DNA from: Armillaria gallica
Lineage: Eukaryota > Basidiomycota > Agaricomycetes > Agaricales > Physalacriaceae
Direction: 5' to 3'
Assembly: GCA_037576215.1 (NCBI GenBank)
Contig: JBANDB010000012.1
Location: 2,849,872-2,913,871 of the forward strand
DNA length: 64,000 nt
A program made the position numbers and the translations under genes. The notes under the pieces were generated by a model that did not search any database, had not been told where the DNA came from, and saw only the letters and a program-made list of their open reading frames with translations. Of this stretch, positions 33,678 to 46,500 are shown in pieces; the first letter of the stretch is position 1; each line of letters opens with the position of its first letter.

Positions 33678-35826
33678 TTAATCATCCATTCCTTGAGAAA
33701 CAGCAGAGAGGTCACGAAGAATGAACACACACTCCTCAACACGCATCTCCAAGATAGTCAACTTCTCCTCCTTCTGCTCCCACTCCTTGATGATGTCCTT
33801 GTCGAGACTCGTCAGTAGACTCTCGTCCAAACGGACGTCGCTTCGTTCTCGTTTCTCCAGCACGGCTTTCAACATAGGCTCCTCCTTCTCTGCTTCGCGT
33901 CGCATGCCGATATTATGCAGTGTCTTGTACAACTGACCTAGTATCATGGAATAGGCTTTCACAAGGTCGACGTGCCTAGTGGGTCATTGAGCACAGAATG
34001 AAAGGAAGGCAGAAAATTATATGTACCAAAGATAGAAAGTCCTCGAAGGAGCGCGGTCTGCGCTTCTGGGTACCTCCTGGGTGCTCACAAGAGAATCCGC
34101 TGCGAGAGCAGACAGTAGCGGCCGAACATCTTTGGGTGCCATCATCACGATCTTGGATATCTACATTCAATGCATGAGCATAAGATAAGACGAAACGAAG
34201 ATACAAACGCGCACCTGCTTCTCATCCATCTTCCCAGTCTCAAGCAACAGGCGTACTATCCTCACGCCCTCTGTTCCGTGCCGCTCCCTCGTCACGGCCT
34301 CCAAAACATTTCTACGCAGTCGATTCGTGATCAAGTCAAATTCGACGTACACCTTCTGTGAATCGTACGATACAAATGATGACGCTTTCCCAACAGTGGT
34401 GGGATTATCGGCATTCGACATGATACCAAGGTACTCCTTGATACATGTCGTGTTAGACGCCCCTTTCTTCGATGAAAACACGAGTCCAGAAGAGAGGTCG
34501 TCTTCGTCAGAAAGCTGCATAGCGATATTGGCTACGGATATAGGTTCTGCACTAGTTTAGCGTGAAGAAGCAGTATACGATGAAAGAAGGCGCACCTGTT
34601 CTGTTTTCCAGGAGAGTCTTCTGCGAAGACTCGGTTACTTTGAGGGCAGCTCTGATAACCAGAGCGGCTCCATCATTATAGCGTTCTCTGACCGCTTTTT
34701 CAATGAGCTGGACGAGTTGAGAATACAGCCCTGAAACAAGAGTAAAGGTTGCCCACCGAATTACGGATATGTATGTTAAATTTGTCAAAATTTAGTCGAA
34801 AATAAACGGAGTCCTTTTGCTGCTATGAGCGATCTATCCACAGAGCGACATCACGACGGCGTACCTCTAAAACACCAGTAGTTTCGGTTGCTTTACGCTA
34901 GAAAATGATTGGGACACGAAAGGATGAATGCAACGACTTAGACACACTTTGGCGGACCGTTGGCCTGGCTGATCTTTGGCTTTCCGCTTCTACAAATCAT
35001 TAGATGTTAAGTAAACCTGAGCAAGAATCGCACTCACTATGCCAACACCCTCAGCGTCCTTCTCCTCCCGTTTTATTCTCGCCTGAGCAGTCTCCCGTGC
35101 CGCCTTGAGCTGCTTCGACGTAGGAAAACCGACAATTTTCGCCTTCTCCTCCGCCTCGTACTTGATGAGCTTGTCGCGAGGAGCCTCGTGAGAGAGAACA
35201 GTCGATGGCTTGAGATACGCTTCCTCCACGAGTTTGTATAACGCCTGAGAGTACACCGCCGATCCTAAAGCAGAGTTGAATCCCCGTTCGAGGTCAAAGG
35301 GTCGAGCGCACCTTTAGGATCAAGGATTGACAGTTCCGAGATGATATCTGGTGGACGAAGCTTGCCGTGGTCGAGTATGAGCTGAACGATCTGGGCACCC
35401 TAGCAAAAAGACACGGTAAATGTCTGTTTTCAAACGGAGGACGAACAATGGGCACACCGCTTTTCCAAACAGCACCTCTGCCTGCCATGTATATTTTCCA
35501 AACCTCAGCCTCATCAAGCATTCTTCTATGTTGACCTCCAAGACCTCTCCCTCCTTGTCTAAGGTAGCATGCCAGAGGATGTTGTGCTGGACGAGAACGA
35601 GCACGGCGGCGCGAACGGTGCGAGTCTTCAGTCCCGAATAGCGAGCAAGACTGGGCAGTGTCAGGCGTCCACGAGTGAGAAGGACCGAGGCAACCTTCTG
35701 CGATAGAAAAATGTCGTGAATACAGGACCGAACATCTCAATAACTGACTCTGCTCACTGCTGTCAGGCTGCCAAAGTGTGAATGAATTATTTGAACGCAC
35801 AGTCGAGAAGTATGGGCGTCGGCCAT
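33678..35826 (-). CDS. RPC82: RNA polymerase III subunit RPC3/RPC82
   Basis: Subunit of the Rpc82-Rpc34-Rpc31 subcomplex that guides Pol III initiation at tRNA and 5S genes in the nucleus. The start ATG at 35826 gives MADAHTSRLCVQIIHSHFGS. After a short intron comes KVASVLLTRGRLTLPSLARY, then TRTVRAAVLVLVQHNILWHA, the typical N-terminal winged-helix text, and LRFGKYTWQAEVLFGKA. Middle exons read KLIKYEAEEKAKIVGFPTSK and KRFRE-like helical segments. The end (LGQLYKTLHNIGMRREAEKE, coiled coil KEWEQKEEKLTILEMRVEE, then QGMDD) matches the usual C-terminal coiled coil. Several short introns. This is the only complete copy; fragments lie at 19401-20062 and 27905-28020. Confidence 0.9.
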
Positions 35827-36290
35827 GGTGAGAGTCAGAAAAGGAACGTTAGAATGGTGGTGGTAGACGGTAGAGATGACTTGTTGTGCCTCATCAAGTC
35901 GCTCGTGGAGGCATTCCAGCCACGGACAAGTAGAATTACAACGAGATGTCAAGACTCGAAAATGAATCACATTATTTTCACTACATCATCCGGCAATCGC
36001 CGTTCAGGTATACGGTTAAAAATATTTTGCCTTCGTCTCCAAGTCCTCCCATCCAGACAGATACTTGCATACAATAATAGCCTAGAAAGTTAGCGAAAAC
36101 GGACGGATAATAAAGAGACGAATACTATGCTGTTGGAACGGTCAGAGAAAGGAAAGACTTAGCCTTATGTTGTTTGTTGCCGGTGCCTCCTCTCAAGCCC
36201 CCAAAACGTCTTGGGAAATCTTTCAGCCGTTTCGCGCGCGCTCGCCTCCGAAGGCGAGGGCGCGAGAAATAGCAAGTGCCAAGATGTCGG
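35827..36290. other. RPC82 upstream region
   Basis: Intergenic DNA between RPC82 and the 3' end of the acidic protein gene. Contains a short perfect inverted repeat near 36238-36262 (GCGCGCTCGCCTCCG / CGAAGGCGAGGGCGCG). No gene seen. Confidence 0.5.
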
Positions 36291-38926
36291 TCAATCCACA
36301 CGGACTCGTTTGGAACCTATTCGAATATCGCTTAGCGACATGTACTATACCACACAAAAGAAACGTACTCGGAGAGCTATGAGGCGACGAAGGATCATTC
36401 AAGTCATCATCAGCAGCCTCCACTTCATCAATGGATCGCTTTGAACTCCTGCTGGCAAGCGTGACGGAGCTCTCATTGGAAGCAGTTTCGGCTTCTGGGT
36501 CGAGTTCCTCCCAGGTAGTGTCAGGGTCGCCTTCAGCGTCAGCATCCCCCCATTCTTCATCATTGTTCAAGTAGTCGTTGGTTTCTTGTACGCGATCACG
36601 CGAGTCATCTAATACACAGCGTGTAAGTGACCTGAAAAAGAAGTCAAAAAGAAGTGATTTAACCTGTGCTTTTGTTATTGAAGCCTTCGGTCGCTGTTAG
36701 CAATTGATAGTCTTCTTCAGTGTTAGCATATTCCTTTTCAAGCGCTGTTCATGATATGAATACGCATTTGGATAAAAAATATGGAAGAACTTACCAGAAG
36801 ATAGCGCATCGTTCTCAGAAATGACAACAGCTGTTCCTGACGTGTCGGCTGGTGTATGCGAAACATCGTCTAGAAGGATAAGCTTTTGGATGATAAAAGA
36901 AAATAACACGCTTACTTTTACCTATATGTTCTTCGTTCTTACTTTCAGGCGGCAATGCAACTTCGAAAGGACGAGGTGTGACCAGGCTCGATAAGGTTTC
37001 CTGGACTGGATCCGCAGCAACATCCTCCCCTTCCTCTGGAGCCTCACCGTAGTCTTCGTAGTCTCCATCAGCATCATCCTCATATTCGTCACGCGTTGTG
37101 AAGGCTGGTTCGCCGGCTGCTGGTTGGTCCTCATCGCGCTTTTGTTCGTCGGGCTGGTCTTCAACATGATCCTCTGGTCGTTCCTCCAAGTACTCGGTAC
37201 TTTCCGATTGAATCGACAGCTCGGCCGGTGCTTCTTCTGAATGCTGTTCACCGTCCTCTACATATGGTTCATCTTCGGCGCCAGGTATACCTTCTTGATC
37301 GTGTTCGGCGTCGTCATGCTGTGCTTCCTCGGTCTCTTCGTACTGGTGCTCCTGTACCGATTCTTCGTTGGCGTCATGCGCTCCTTCGGATTGGTTTTGC
37401 TTATTCTCTGAAGACCTTGAGTATCATGTTGAGATAGAAAATGAAAAGAAATATTCACCTTCGTCAGCTGTATAGAACGTTTCATCTGATCCCAACTGAA
37501 GACGTGCTACTTGATCTTGAAGTTGGCGATACCGCAGAATGAATCGTGGCGTGACGGTATGTAGCCGCAGACGTAGCGGTCCCGAAATTTCGGACACATC
37601 GTGAATTATGTTCAACTCATGGAGAGTCACCTCGCTGGCGTATTTATTGTCCTGAAATTTCATGTAAGTAAGTTAAAGTGAAGTTCGCTGGCCTCGACTC
37701 ACTTCAGAAATTACAAGTTGTAAATCGTGCGCATCTAGGACAAGCTCTGCTGTGGATAGATCAATGGCACTAGAAAGATACTCGTCTTCTCGAAGAGCAA
37801 TGAAAACTGCCGACAAAGATTCATAGTAAAGAGTGGGACGGTGCTCTAGCAGTAAAGAATACTCTTGCTGTTCTTGTTGCGAAGATGAAGATGCCACGCT
37901 TGGCTGATTGAACAGGCAAACGTCAGGATGATCGAAGTCTGGAAAAGAAAGCAGCACGGCTTGGGGCGGCTCGATATACACCCCATCCGAAATTTCATGA
38001 GGATCTTTGGGTATGTTGTCAGCTCCTGTGTCAGCTACTTCTTCCGCACCTGCGGCAGCAGGATCAGACACCGAGACGGGTTCTTCGTGGACGATGGCCG
38101 TCTCATCGCTTATCACCGCAGCCTCTTCGGTATTCGGTTCGCCCGCCACAGCCGTTCCATCTTCATGGGACTGGAGACCTTCATACAATGGTTCCTCTAC
38201 CTCCTCCGAATGGACCTCGATCGTAGTTTCATGATTCTCATGGAGGAACGAATCCTCAACCGGAAGCTCCAAGGGCGTATGAGATAGCGAATCGCCGAGG
38301 ATTGCATCTGAGGTATCATCAATGGGCAACGGGGTCACCGGTGCATTTTCTAATAGGGATTCTGTGGTCTGCTCGAAAGACGGGATAGCAATGTCCTGAG
38401 TCAGCTGTGAAGTTTCAGAATGACTCGGGAGGAGTAGTTCGGGTCCTTGGGAAAGGGTGGCATGAAAGGATGGATGACTCTCCAAAGGGGGTGCTATAAG
38501 AGTAGGTTCTGCTGGAAGTTCCAGCGCGAGATCCGTAATAGGGACCGGGGATGGCTGGATGTCATGGTGCTCTGGATCTGCATTTGACTCGGGCAGAGGC
38601 TCGTCCAAGACCTCCACATCTACCATAAATTCCTGCTCGACAGCTGCACCGTCGTCAACCATCTCATATTCAGGATTTTGAAGGGACGGATTGTACGAGT
38701 CCATATCCACTTCGACGTCGAAATCAGCGTCGGCAAGGGACTCATCTGGGTCAAACCGGGCGTCTGTATCCATGCTGGACTCATACTGCATCCACATCTC
38801 TGGCTGCATCTGAACGTCGATGTCCGTAGGGTAGTCCAGCATCTGGGTATCGAAAGGTTCCAGCATGGTGGAAGTCATGGTGAAAGTTTGAGGTGTGTCG
38901 TCAAAAAGCGGACTGGAATTTGTCAT
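36291..38926 (-). CDS. Large acidic low-complexity protein, unknown function
   Basis: The start is placed at ATG 38926 (MTNSSPLFDDTPQTFTMTST); the open frame extends further upstream but runs into the divergent gene. Exon 1 (to about 37700) is one long Glu/Asp/Ser/Pro-rich stretch ending in a more ordered part: LYYESLSAVFIALREDEYL, then ELVLDAHDLQLVISE. Exon 2 continues DNKYASEVTLHELNIIHDVS and RLHTVTPRFILRYRQLQDQV. Later exons are again very acidic (EEAPAELSIQSES, DEYEDDADGDYEDYGEAPEE) and the end reads SSKRVRVD, a possible basic nuclear signal. The ordered centre of ~90 residues looks conserved-type; a nuclear, chromatin-related or transcription-related role is only a guess. Confidence 0.7.
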
Positions 38927-39001
38927 CGTTCTATTACTTAAGCGGCGCACGGACCATGGTTTACTCTCCCACTGCCGACGTCTTACTCTGACTGAAACGC
39001 C
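38927..39001. promoter_or_regulatory. Short divergent promoter
   Basis: Only 75 bp separate the two start codons (38926 minus and 39002 plus), so the genes must share their core promoter or have overlapping leaders. Confidence 0.5.
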
Positions 39002-39653
39002 ATGGCTATCTCCGCTGCCCATGCTGCGGATACCGAGTATCTTGTCCGCAAGTCGATGACCACTGGATACCATGTTCTGTCGCTGATTACCCCGCCTGCT
39101 TATGTTGTCTTTTCTCTGTCGCGGTATGGTTGGCGTGGATTTTCGGCGAACCGTCTCCTTCGCGCGACATGGCTCGGCGGCGTCGGAGGTGCAACCCATT
39201 GACTCGTCGTACGAATCTTCTCTCTGAGGATTATGTAGGTACCGTAGTTGGTGGCGGCCTTGGATATGCTCGTTATCGCTTTTCAAACGAGGAAGTGGCC
39301 AGAAAACATAGACTGGAATCTACGTACGATGTACGAGACTTTATTTCATCATTAATGGACATTTACTCATCTCCTTGTCTGCAGTCCAATCGTATCCGAG
39401 CAGAGGATCACAGCGTCATTGGCTCGATCTTACTTGCTGTGCTCACTCCGGCTGTTCTGTGGAAACGCGCCAATACCGTGAATCGTACGTGTCAAATGCA
39501 TTATTCTTCCACCACAAGTCCTCATTGACGTCACTAGTTATCTTGGGTGGAGCCGGAATAGGCAGCGGCATAGGATTGATAACTCACTATACTCGCTCGC
39601 TTGCAGGAGACCCACCACCCAAAGTAGCAGTCCCGGCCATCATCACCGCATAA
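39002..39653 (+). CDS. Small integral membrane protein, conserved-looking
   Basis: Four exons, 39002-39188, 39239-39330, 39385-39484 and 39538-39653, give 164 aa with matching phases. Hydrophobic segments: YHVLSLITPPAYVVFSL (residues about 24-40), a Gly-rich WLGGVGGTVVGGGLGYARY (about 58-76), SVIGSILLAVLTPAVLW (about 105-121) and LILGGAGIGSGIGLITHY (about 128-145). Gly zipper-like spacing in two segments, charged linker SNEEVARKHRLESTYD between. Architecture resembles small mitochondrial inner-membrane proteins of fungi, but I cannot name the family. Divergent to the acidic protein gene. Confidence 0.75.
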
Positions 39654-39797
39654 ACACGTCGGTTTTTGTGGCCCGGTTTGGACAACGAGACCTATCAATT
39701 GTACTGTATCCTCTACCATAGCGTGTATTTCTGTTTACTTCTCTACAAAATGAATAATTCCTGGCAGCTCTTGGACTCGAACCAGTCTGAGTCGTGT

Positions 39798-42446
39798 CTA
39801 CTCTCTTCCTACATCTTTTAACCTTCCATCTACAGCAGGGGCAATAGCTAACAGATCATCATCGTCCTCTTTCACCTTCTCCTCGACGTCGTTCCCCCTC
39901 CTAGCATTCTTACCATCAAACAAATCTACCGAGCTCATATCCTCCGTCACACAAATTTTGAAGTGATCCCGATAATGAGCTTTGGAGCGCGCCCACCTCA
40001 CGGCAAGATGCGCCGCATTCTTCCACTGTAAGAGCGCTTTCGACTCATTGTGTTTATGCTTCCGACTGGCAATTTCGCGGGAAACCGCCTCCTTCGTTCC
40101 ACGATGCAGCTTGCCATGATTGGATTGGTCCACCAATCGGACCATTTTATTGACAAAATGAGAACCTTGGTGAATGTTCAGTCAATTTTAGGCTTCAGAG
40201 TTCGACTCTACTCATACCTAGAAGGTATTTGCGGACCAGGGTGCTCATCACTTGACCGACCTCGTCGTCGACAAGGTATCTGTTCCGCTTCAGCGGCAGG
40301 AAACCATCGTGTCCCTGCGCCATATACTCTCTTGTCACGACGCTATATTTCCTACCGCCTTCAACGCGTTCGATGGGGAAAGCGTCAACAAGTCTTGGTG
40401 TAGAACGACCACTGGAACCATCATGAACACTATCTTCTACTTCTTTCGAGAGCCAGACACCCAAAACTCGCTGACCGGGTTCCCGGCGCGAATCCCAGGA
40501 GACACGCATACCAGAAACGACGGGAAAGCGCCTCAATCGTTGTTTCAGTTCATCGCGCACGATAGGTTCCAGAAAACGACTTACCCTTCTTGTGCTGGCC
40601 AGGTTTCCAGAGACGCTTCCAGAGCATCCCATATTGCCTTGCCATCAAGCTCGAGGACGACGACCGGATCTTCAAATGGCAGAATTTCGAGGATGTCCCC
40701 CAAGCTGATAGTACCTACAAAAATCATGAGACGGCACTCAATTTAGTCGACAAAACGAAATTACCAGGACCATACATAGAGTCACCGCGCAGTGTACCAG
40801 CGCAAATGAAAACAATATCAGCACCACCACACCCTTTCATACACAGGGTGTCATCATATGCATGGCGAATGACATCTGCAAACCAATTCCCGGCAGCAGA
40901 CTGGTTATAAAACGGTGGTAAGAAACTAAATTAAATATAGAATTTAAGGGACTAACCTCAGCGGTACGGATGAATTGCGAACGAACATCTATGGGTACAT
41001 TGCTGATGCAAACGGGAGCCTTCAGACTCGACGACACTGACGATAGCAGCTTTTCAAGGAGTTTGCTAAGCTTCTCCGACGACTTCGAACCCGGTTGGGT
41101 CGAATGTCGTTTACCTGGTCCACCAATCAGATTTCAACCTCCAAGTCGATGGAAGATCTCACCAAAGATTCGTTTTATGACTTTTCTTCTGACACTTCCA
41201 TCGGGCGTAGATTCGAGCTCCAGATCAATCTCACTCAAGTCTCGAAAGTCTGTTCCACTCTTCACGACGAGCACATCGCCGTGATCATCTTCGGCGCCCA
41301 GAACATGCTCTTTCGTGTCGTATCCTTGCCATTCACATCCTTTACTTGCATAATACAGATGATCGTGTCCACCTAATAGTAAATCAACACCATGGCTAGA
41401 ATGAACGGGTTGGTTTTTCTGCGCAGATGGAGACAACGCCAGAAGATCTTTCGCTAGAGTGATATCCTAATACTTGTGTTAGCGCGTCTTAGATATCGCA
41501 CAAGTTACAAGATGCATACATTTGGAACCCTGGTGCATATATGTAAATGAATTACTCACAAAGTAGAACCATTACGACGTACCGAGAATGGGTAAGCGCG
41601 ATAATAATATCGCACTTGTATTCGCCATCGGGATCGCGGAGACGCTGCGAAAGGGAGATACCAACTTTTTTCATGTCTCTGTACTCGAAGTGAGGAGGCC
41701 ACATAGAAACAGTGCCAATCCATTCCCTGAGTCATTATAAGTATGATGGGAATCCAATATTGAGAGTGACGCACTTTTCCACCAGTCCAATGACGCCGAT
41801 GCGAGTTCCAGCCCGCTCGAATACTTGAAACTCGTGTAAGCGCTCAGGTACCTGAGACGTTGTAATGTCAATGATGTTGCTTAGTATCCATGGCTGTTGG
41901 ACTGGAGATCAGTGAGATCGTGAGGATCTAATTGGTGGGATGTACAAATGTGGTATCCTTGATCAGCTTGGAGAGATGGGGATATCCTAATAGCGCGAAT
42001 ACGTGAGGACTGAACGCATCTGGGCTGTCATTTCTGCACACCGAAATCAAAATCGTGGTTTCCTTAGAGACGAACGATAAGCATTGCCAGTCGATCTTGG
42101 AAGAAGGATGTAAATACCAGTGAGAGATACGTCTGGGGCAAGTTCGTTCATAATTGGGACCTAAGAGCAAAAGATAAATGACATATCTTAAAGGAAACGG
42201 AAGACAAACCATATGACTCCCTCGGGTCACAGAACTTTCAACTGAAGGAGAAAATACGTCACCAGAGAATAGAGATAGTCCATCCTTAGTTCCGTCCTGC
42301 AACGTAGGCCACTTGTCTCTTATATTGTCCAGCATCGAGGCGAACTGAGTAACATCAATTGTGTCACTTGACTTGGGAGAAACTTTCTGAGGTGCAACTC
42401 GATACACATCGTTCCAGTGTATTATATGGAGGGTGGTAGCTGCCAT
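39798..42446 (-). CDS. 5'-nucleotidase-like metallophosphatase
   Basis: Calcineurin-like phosphoesterase of the UshA/5'-nucleotidase type. The start is the ATG at 42446, because MAATTLHIIHWNDVYRV puts the first metal motif at the N-terminus, as in the fungal family; an upstream ATG would add an unrelated 19 residues. Metal motifs: HWNDVYR, LFSGDVFSPS, NHDFDFG (split by an intron near 42040) and LLGGHDHLYYA. The C-terminal domain follows (KALLQWKNAAHLAVRWAR) and the end is acidic/basic, KEDDDDLLAIAPAVDGRLKD. No signal peptide is seen, so the enzyme is probably intracellular. Substrate (nucleotide or another phosphoester) is not certain. At least eight introns. Confidence 0.85.
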
Positions 42447-42691
42447 TGGGGCTCGAGATTGGGTATAAAGGATGAAGATGGATGTCACTGTATGAAATGC
42501 CAAGTTGCCGCCATAACCCGGGGCCCGTCATGGCCAGGTTACACGTGATCGTTGTCTAGTTAAACGCAAATCTTTGATCTTGGCACTTAAAGTTACGGTG
42601 TTCCCTTATCTTCCTTGTTTTCGTGAGTCATTTCAACTTTTGAAAATGCAACACGGATTTGCTACCCAGTACTTCAAGTGCAAGAGAAGTC

Positions 42692-43411
42692 ATGCGTCAG
42701 TTAGTTGCTGTCTCTGAAACGTTCTCCGACTCGACACCAGAATTTCTCTTTTCGAAAGTCGTTTACCAAGAGGATGGTGATTTTTTCATCGCGCGTGCAG
42801 CGGGGCGTTCCTTTCCTCCGGCTTTTGACCTAAGATCTCTGCAAGGAAAATGCATTGCTCTAGAGACTCAGCACCTACGTCTTCCCCCAGACTTGACAGA
42901 CTCCATCAGAACTCCAGATCCTGGTGCTGAATCACTTGGAGAAATGCTGATTCGAGAGTTGCGAATGTACAAAGACCTTCGCCGGCATCCTCATCCTAAT
43001 ATCTGCGAGTATCAAGGCTACGTGGCTGTTGAAAGTGGCCGTGTATCTGGTTTGTGCCTGAAGAAATACCAATGCAATCTTTCAGTGGCGGTTTGGAAGA
43101 AAATAGCTATTGACTTCGATGTGTTGATGAAAGACTATAAGAATGCTGTCGACCACTTGCATAATCTACTCATTCACTAATTCCGTATTTATCATTTGTA
43201 GAACGACATAAGTGGTGGCAATCTCATGGTCGATGTCAACCTTCGAGGTATCCTTGTAGATTTTGGTGCTTGCACGAAAGATGGTGCACCTATTCACATA
43301 GGAATGCCACTTTGGGCAAAGAGTGACCTCCGGCACGTCGCAGAAAAGGAGAATGACTACTATGGTCTACAACGTGCTGAGCTGTTCATACGCGAGAGGT
43401 CAAGGTCCTAA
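42692..43411 (+). CDS. Protein kinase-like protein, possibly broken
   Basis: The N-terminal part (MRQLVAVSETFSDSTPEFLF) leads into a lobe with RELRMYKDLRRHPHPNICEY and GLCLKKYQCNLSVAVW. The catalytic loop is IHNDISGGNLMVD and the metal site is VDFGA, both complete. A nucleotide-binding Gly loop and VAIK lysine are not evident, and the C-lobe is very short (ends about 50 residues after DFG). At the catalytic loop, exon 1 ends IH directly before a TAA stop; the branch-point-like CACTAAT and acceptor TTTGTAG follow, but no GT donor lies at the expected place. The normal donor may have been deleted, or GT at 43149 or 43120 is used with loss of residues. Probable pseudogene or atypical kinase-like gene. 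Confidence 0.6.
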
Positions 43412-43532
43412 CTGGCAGCTTGATTGACTCCCTTCTTGTCTTATAAAACAAATGAAAATGCTCGTATCATACAGTCGCCGTCAAGTCCTGCCCGTAAATA
43501 TAAATATCCGAGTACCAAGGTCCGTAGGTGTT

Positions 43533-46500
43533 CTATGAAGGAGTCGGTGCAGGGTCTGGTACTACAGGTTCTAGTTCTGGCTCTGGCGGTGAAGGTATCA
43601 CATCAGCTAGGAAACCAGGCAAAAAGCGTTCCATCCTCTCGGAAGTAGCTGTCCATAGTGTCCGTTGTTGCTGTGTGCGCTGATCGTTTGAAGCCGGTGG
43701 AACAAGGATCTGTGCAGCATTCATCACAAGGATGACATTTTTCAACGATTCTGGGACAGCTTCGTACTACGAACTGCCGTTAGAAGTCGCATCAAGTCAC
43801 GGAAGGTAACAGACATACCAGCTGGTCCTTTTTATCGATATTCATCAATCTATCCAGCAGATCCAAAATCTGTATCCACAAAACTCGAATATCGGATTGC
43901 GCCTGGCTTTCGCGAACCTCAAAGTGCATGAATGTTTTGCACAGAAGTGCTGACGCCCGTAGCCGCGTTTCTGGCATTGCACGCGGGTCGCGCAAAAAGA
44001 TTTGCGGCTTCAAAAGATCGTCTAGAAGGGGGAATACGACCCGGTTGAAGATCTCCTCTGTTTGTACATCTGATGCTTCATCGAACATGACATGAGAGCC
44101 CAACAGTACGCGCTGCAGCTGACTCATGGCGATGTGCCGAACCTCACGGGATGCATTAGATGACTGTCGGCTTAGGGAGGTAAGCAGCGGAAGCCATAAT
44201 TGATGCCAGGCTGTAAACATCGCATCGGCATTGAAGGCAACAAGATGATGACTTCAGTATGTACCTTTGTCTCGGGATAGGCTGGCAGTATCCAAAGTCG
44301 ATAGCCATTTCTTGAGGTTGAGAAGCAATTCAATAGCTTTCTTGCCTCGTTCCACTGCCGGTGAACTGCATCGTAGTCATGAACTGCTGGCATTAGGATG
44401 AGCAACAAACCTACCTCGCAGATGTCGCGGGCTCACGCCGTCGTCCGTGTTGCTGACTTTGTACAGAAGTGCCCGCAATAGAAGCAAACTCGTCTAAGAG
44501 TGTGATAAGCCCTGAAAAGTTATCGACCGTAATAAATTGTTGAGGTCCATCGGCCACCAAGCTAGTCACAAGCTCGAAGGAGAGGCGCGCGGCTTCAGGG
44601 TGAGATATGGTCGACCGAACAAGGGCGAAGACTAGATTCCACTCTGTTTGGGAACTATCGCGTACATTCAGAGATAAGACTGATGGGATAGAAAAAGGGC
44701 TGACCTTATGACATCGCGATGTTTTTGAACAATGAGAATAACTCCAGATATGACTTGCTCTGCAACTGAATTGGCAATAGCCGGCGTCAGCCCCGACAAG
44801 AGATCGAAAGAAACATAGATTTGGTCTCGAAGAGATTGCTGGGACATAAATTAGCACTTCGTCCATATTAGTCGCTGGTTGTAAATACGCACGATTTGAG
44901 CAAGTATTAAACAAAGTCGCAAGAGGCCCACAACAGCGCGCTCGATGAGAAGAACGCTGTACTGCTCAGAAGACGACAGTAAATTTGATAAATGTTCGAA
45001 GACGATTGGCCTAGAACAATGTCAGATAGGATCTATGGTTCAAACGAGGTCAGTAAAGACGTACCATAAATCTTCGATGTGCTGCGGCGTCTGACAAGCT
45101 ATACTAACCATGGTCTCCAACAGGAATATTGACGCAGGATCGTACGGAAGGGAGTAGGTGTCATTATCTTGCGGCGGAAAGTTTCCATCATCGGAACCTT
45201 GCTTGAGCTTCGCTACCGTCCGGTCATGCGCCAATGCCTCCAAAGCACGAACTGCCGCAACAAGGGCCTGCAGGTCCAATTGCCTAGAATATCAGCATAT
45301 GTCAGTGGAAAGGAATATAAGAAAAGGAAATCTCCGTACATGATCTGGCTATACAGCTCATCCAGACGACACGACGTGATACAATCTATCGTACAAAGCG
45401 TGTTCTCAACGTCAGCGTCGGTGGCCTCGGGTAGCGCCTCAGAATTAGCTGCATAGGGTGTCATCAAATATGAAGACAGCGCCGATAAAAGTCCCCCATC
45501 GCTACGTGATGATTGACGCTGTGGCTGACTTCCACGCAAAGGTATCATGGAAACACCACCAAGGAAATCTTCCATCTGAAGCATCCTTGTTGGAAGCAAG
45601 GAGTGAAGGAACAGATTCTGGAACATCTCGAAGATCTGAGGAGTGCAAACGTTCGTCAGGATTCTCCGTCATGAAATAACAAGATTGTCCAAACCTGAGT
45701 CCAGCCTTCGCGAAGAGCATTGCCATTCCCGTTGACGATATTGAAGAGGACCACAGCAGCTAGTTGACCCTTGAAGTTCGTGCCAAAGTTGATGGACAAA
45801 TTGGACACTGTGACAGATTGCCCTTCTACGTCTACGACAGGATAATTGGGGACCTGGACGGGTACGGAATCTGAAAGAAGACTGGTCGCCTGCGAAAGTG
45901 ACACCACTACGAAGTCAAAAACATCCGGAAGACGGAAATGCCCGGCGAGGGTAGCGCATTGCCGGAATCCGGCGACAGATCGTTGAATAATATAGTCATC
46001 GTCGAAACTGATGAAGGCATAGGCGATGGCCGAGATGACAGGCTTCCAAACAGACTTGAAGATGTCGATATCGAAATGAGGCGTGTTGCATATCATAAAG
46101 TCACCTTTAGGCATATTACTAGAGGCCTACGTAGAAATCATAGAAACATACCAGCCTGTCGTGAGCGCGTCAAAAGCTCTTTCCATGCATACTCGAAACC
46201 GAGTTGTCCCGTATGCTCCTCAGGCATGACAATCTCTCTTTTGCGTATGGAGTCGTAGATGTTTTGCTAGTGGTAATTCAGAGCATGTCGACACAAATGT
46301 ATCAGGACATACCAGGTACTCAGCAGGGAAATCACCTTTATCGTTGACGCCCCGCAAATTCTTCTGGTACTCTTCAAAAGACATTCGTTTCTGGTACAAC
46401 TGAGACTACACTCTCCAAGTAAGTCTATAACACGTACCCGGACTTGCGGATTATGCAGATCAGTGTTGAGCATGATGATAGAGTAGGCTAAGACATAAAC

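Noticed and set aside
36223..36262. GC-rich inverted repeat as a possible terminator or origin
   Set aside because: It is short and isolated downstream of a Pol II gene; nothing else supports a special role.
37928..38941. Plus-strand open frames opposite the acidic protein
   Set aside because: They are antisense shadows of a long Glu/Asp-rich coding exon.
39765..39805. A GGTTCGAGTCC box on the minus strand that resembles a tRNA B-box
   Set aside because: The T-stem does not pair well, no matching acceptor or anticodon arm lies upstream, and the region overlaps the 3' end of the 5'-nucleotidase gene.
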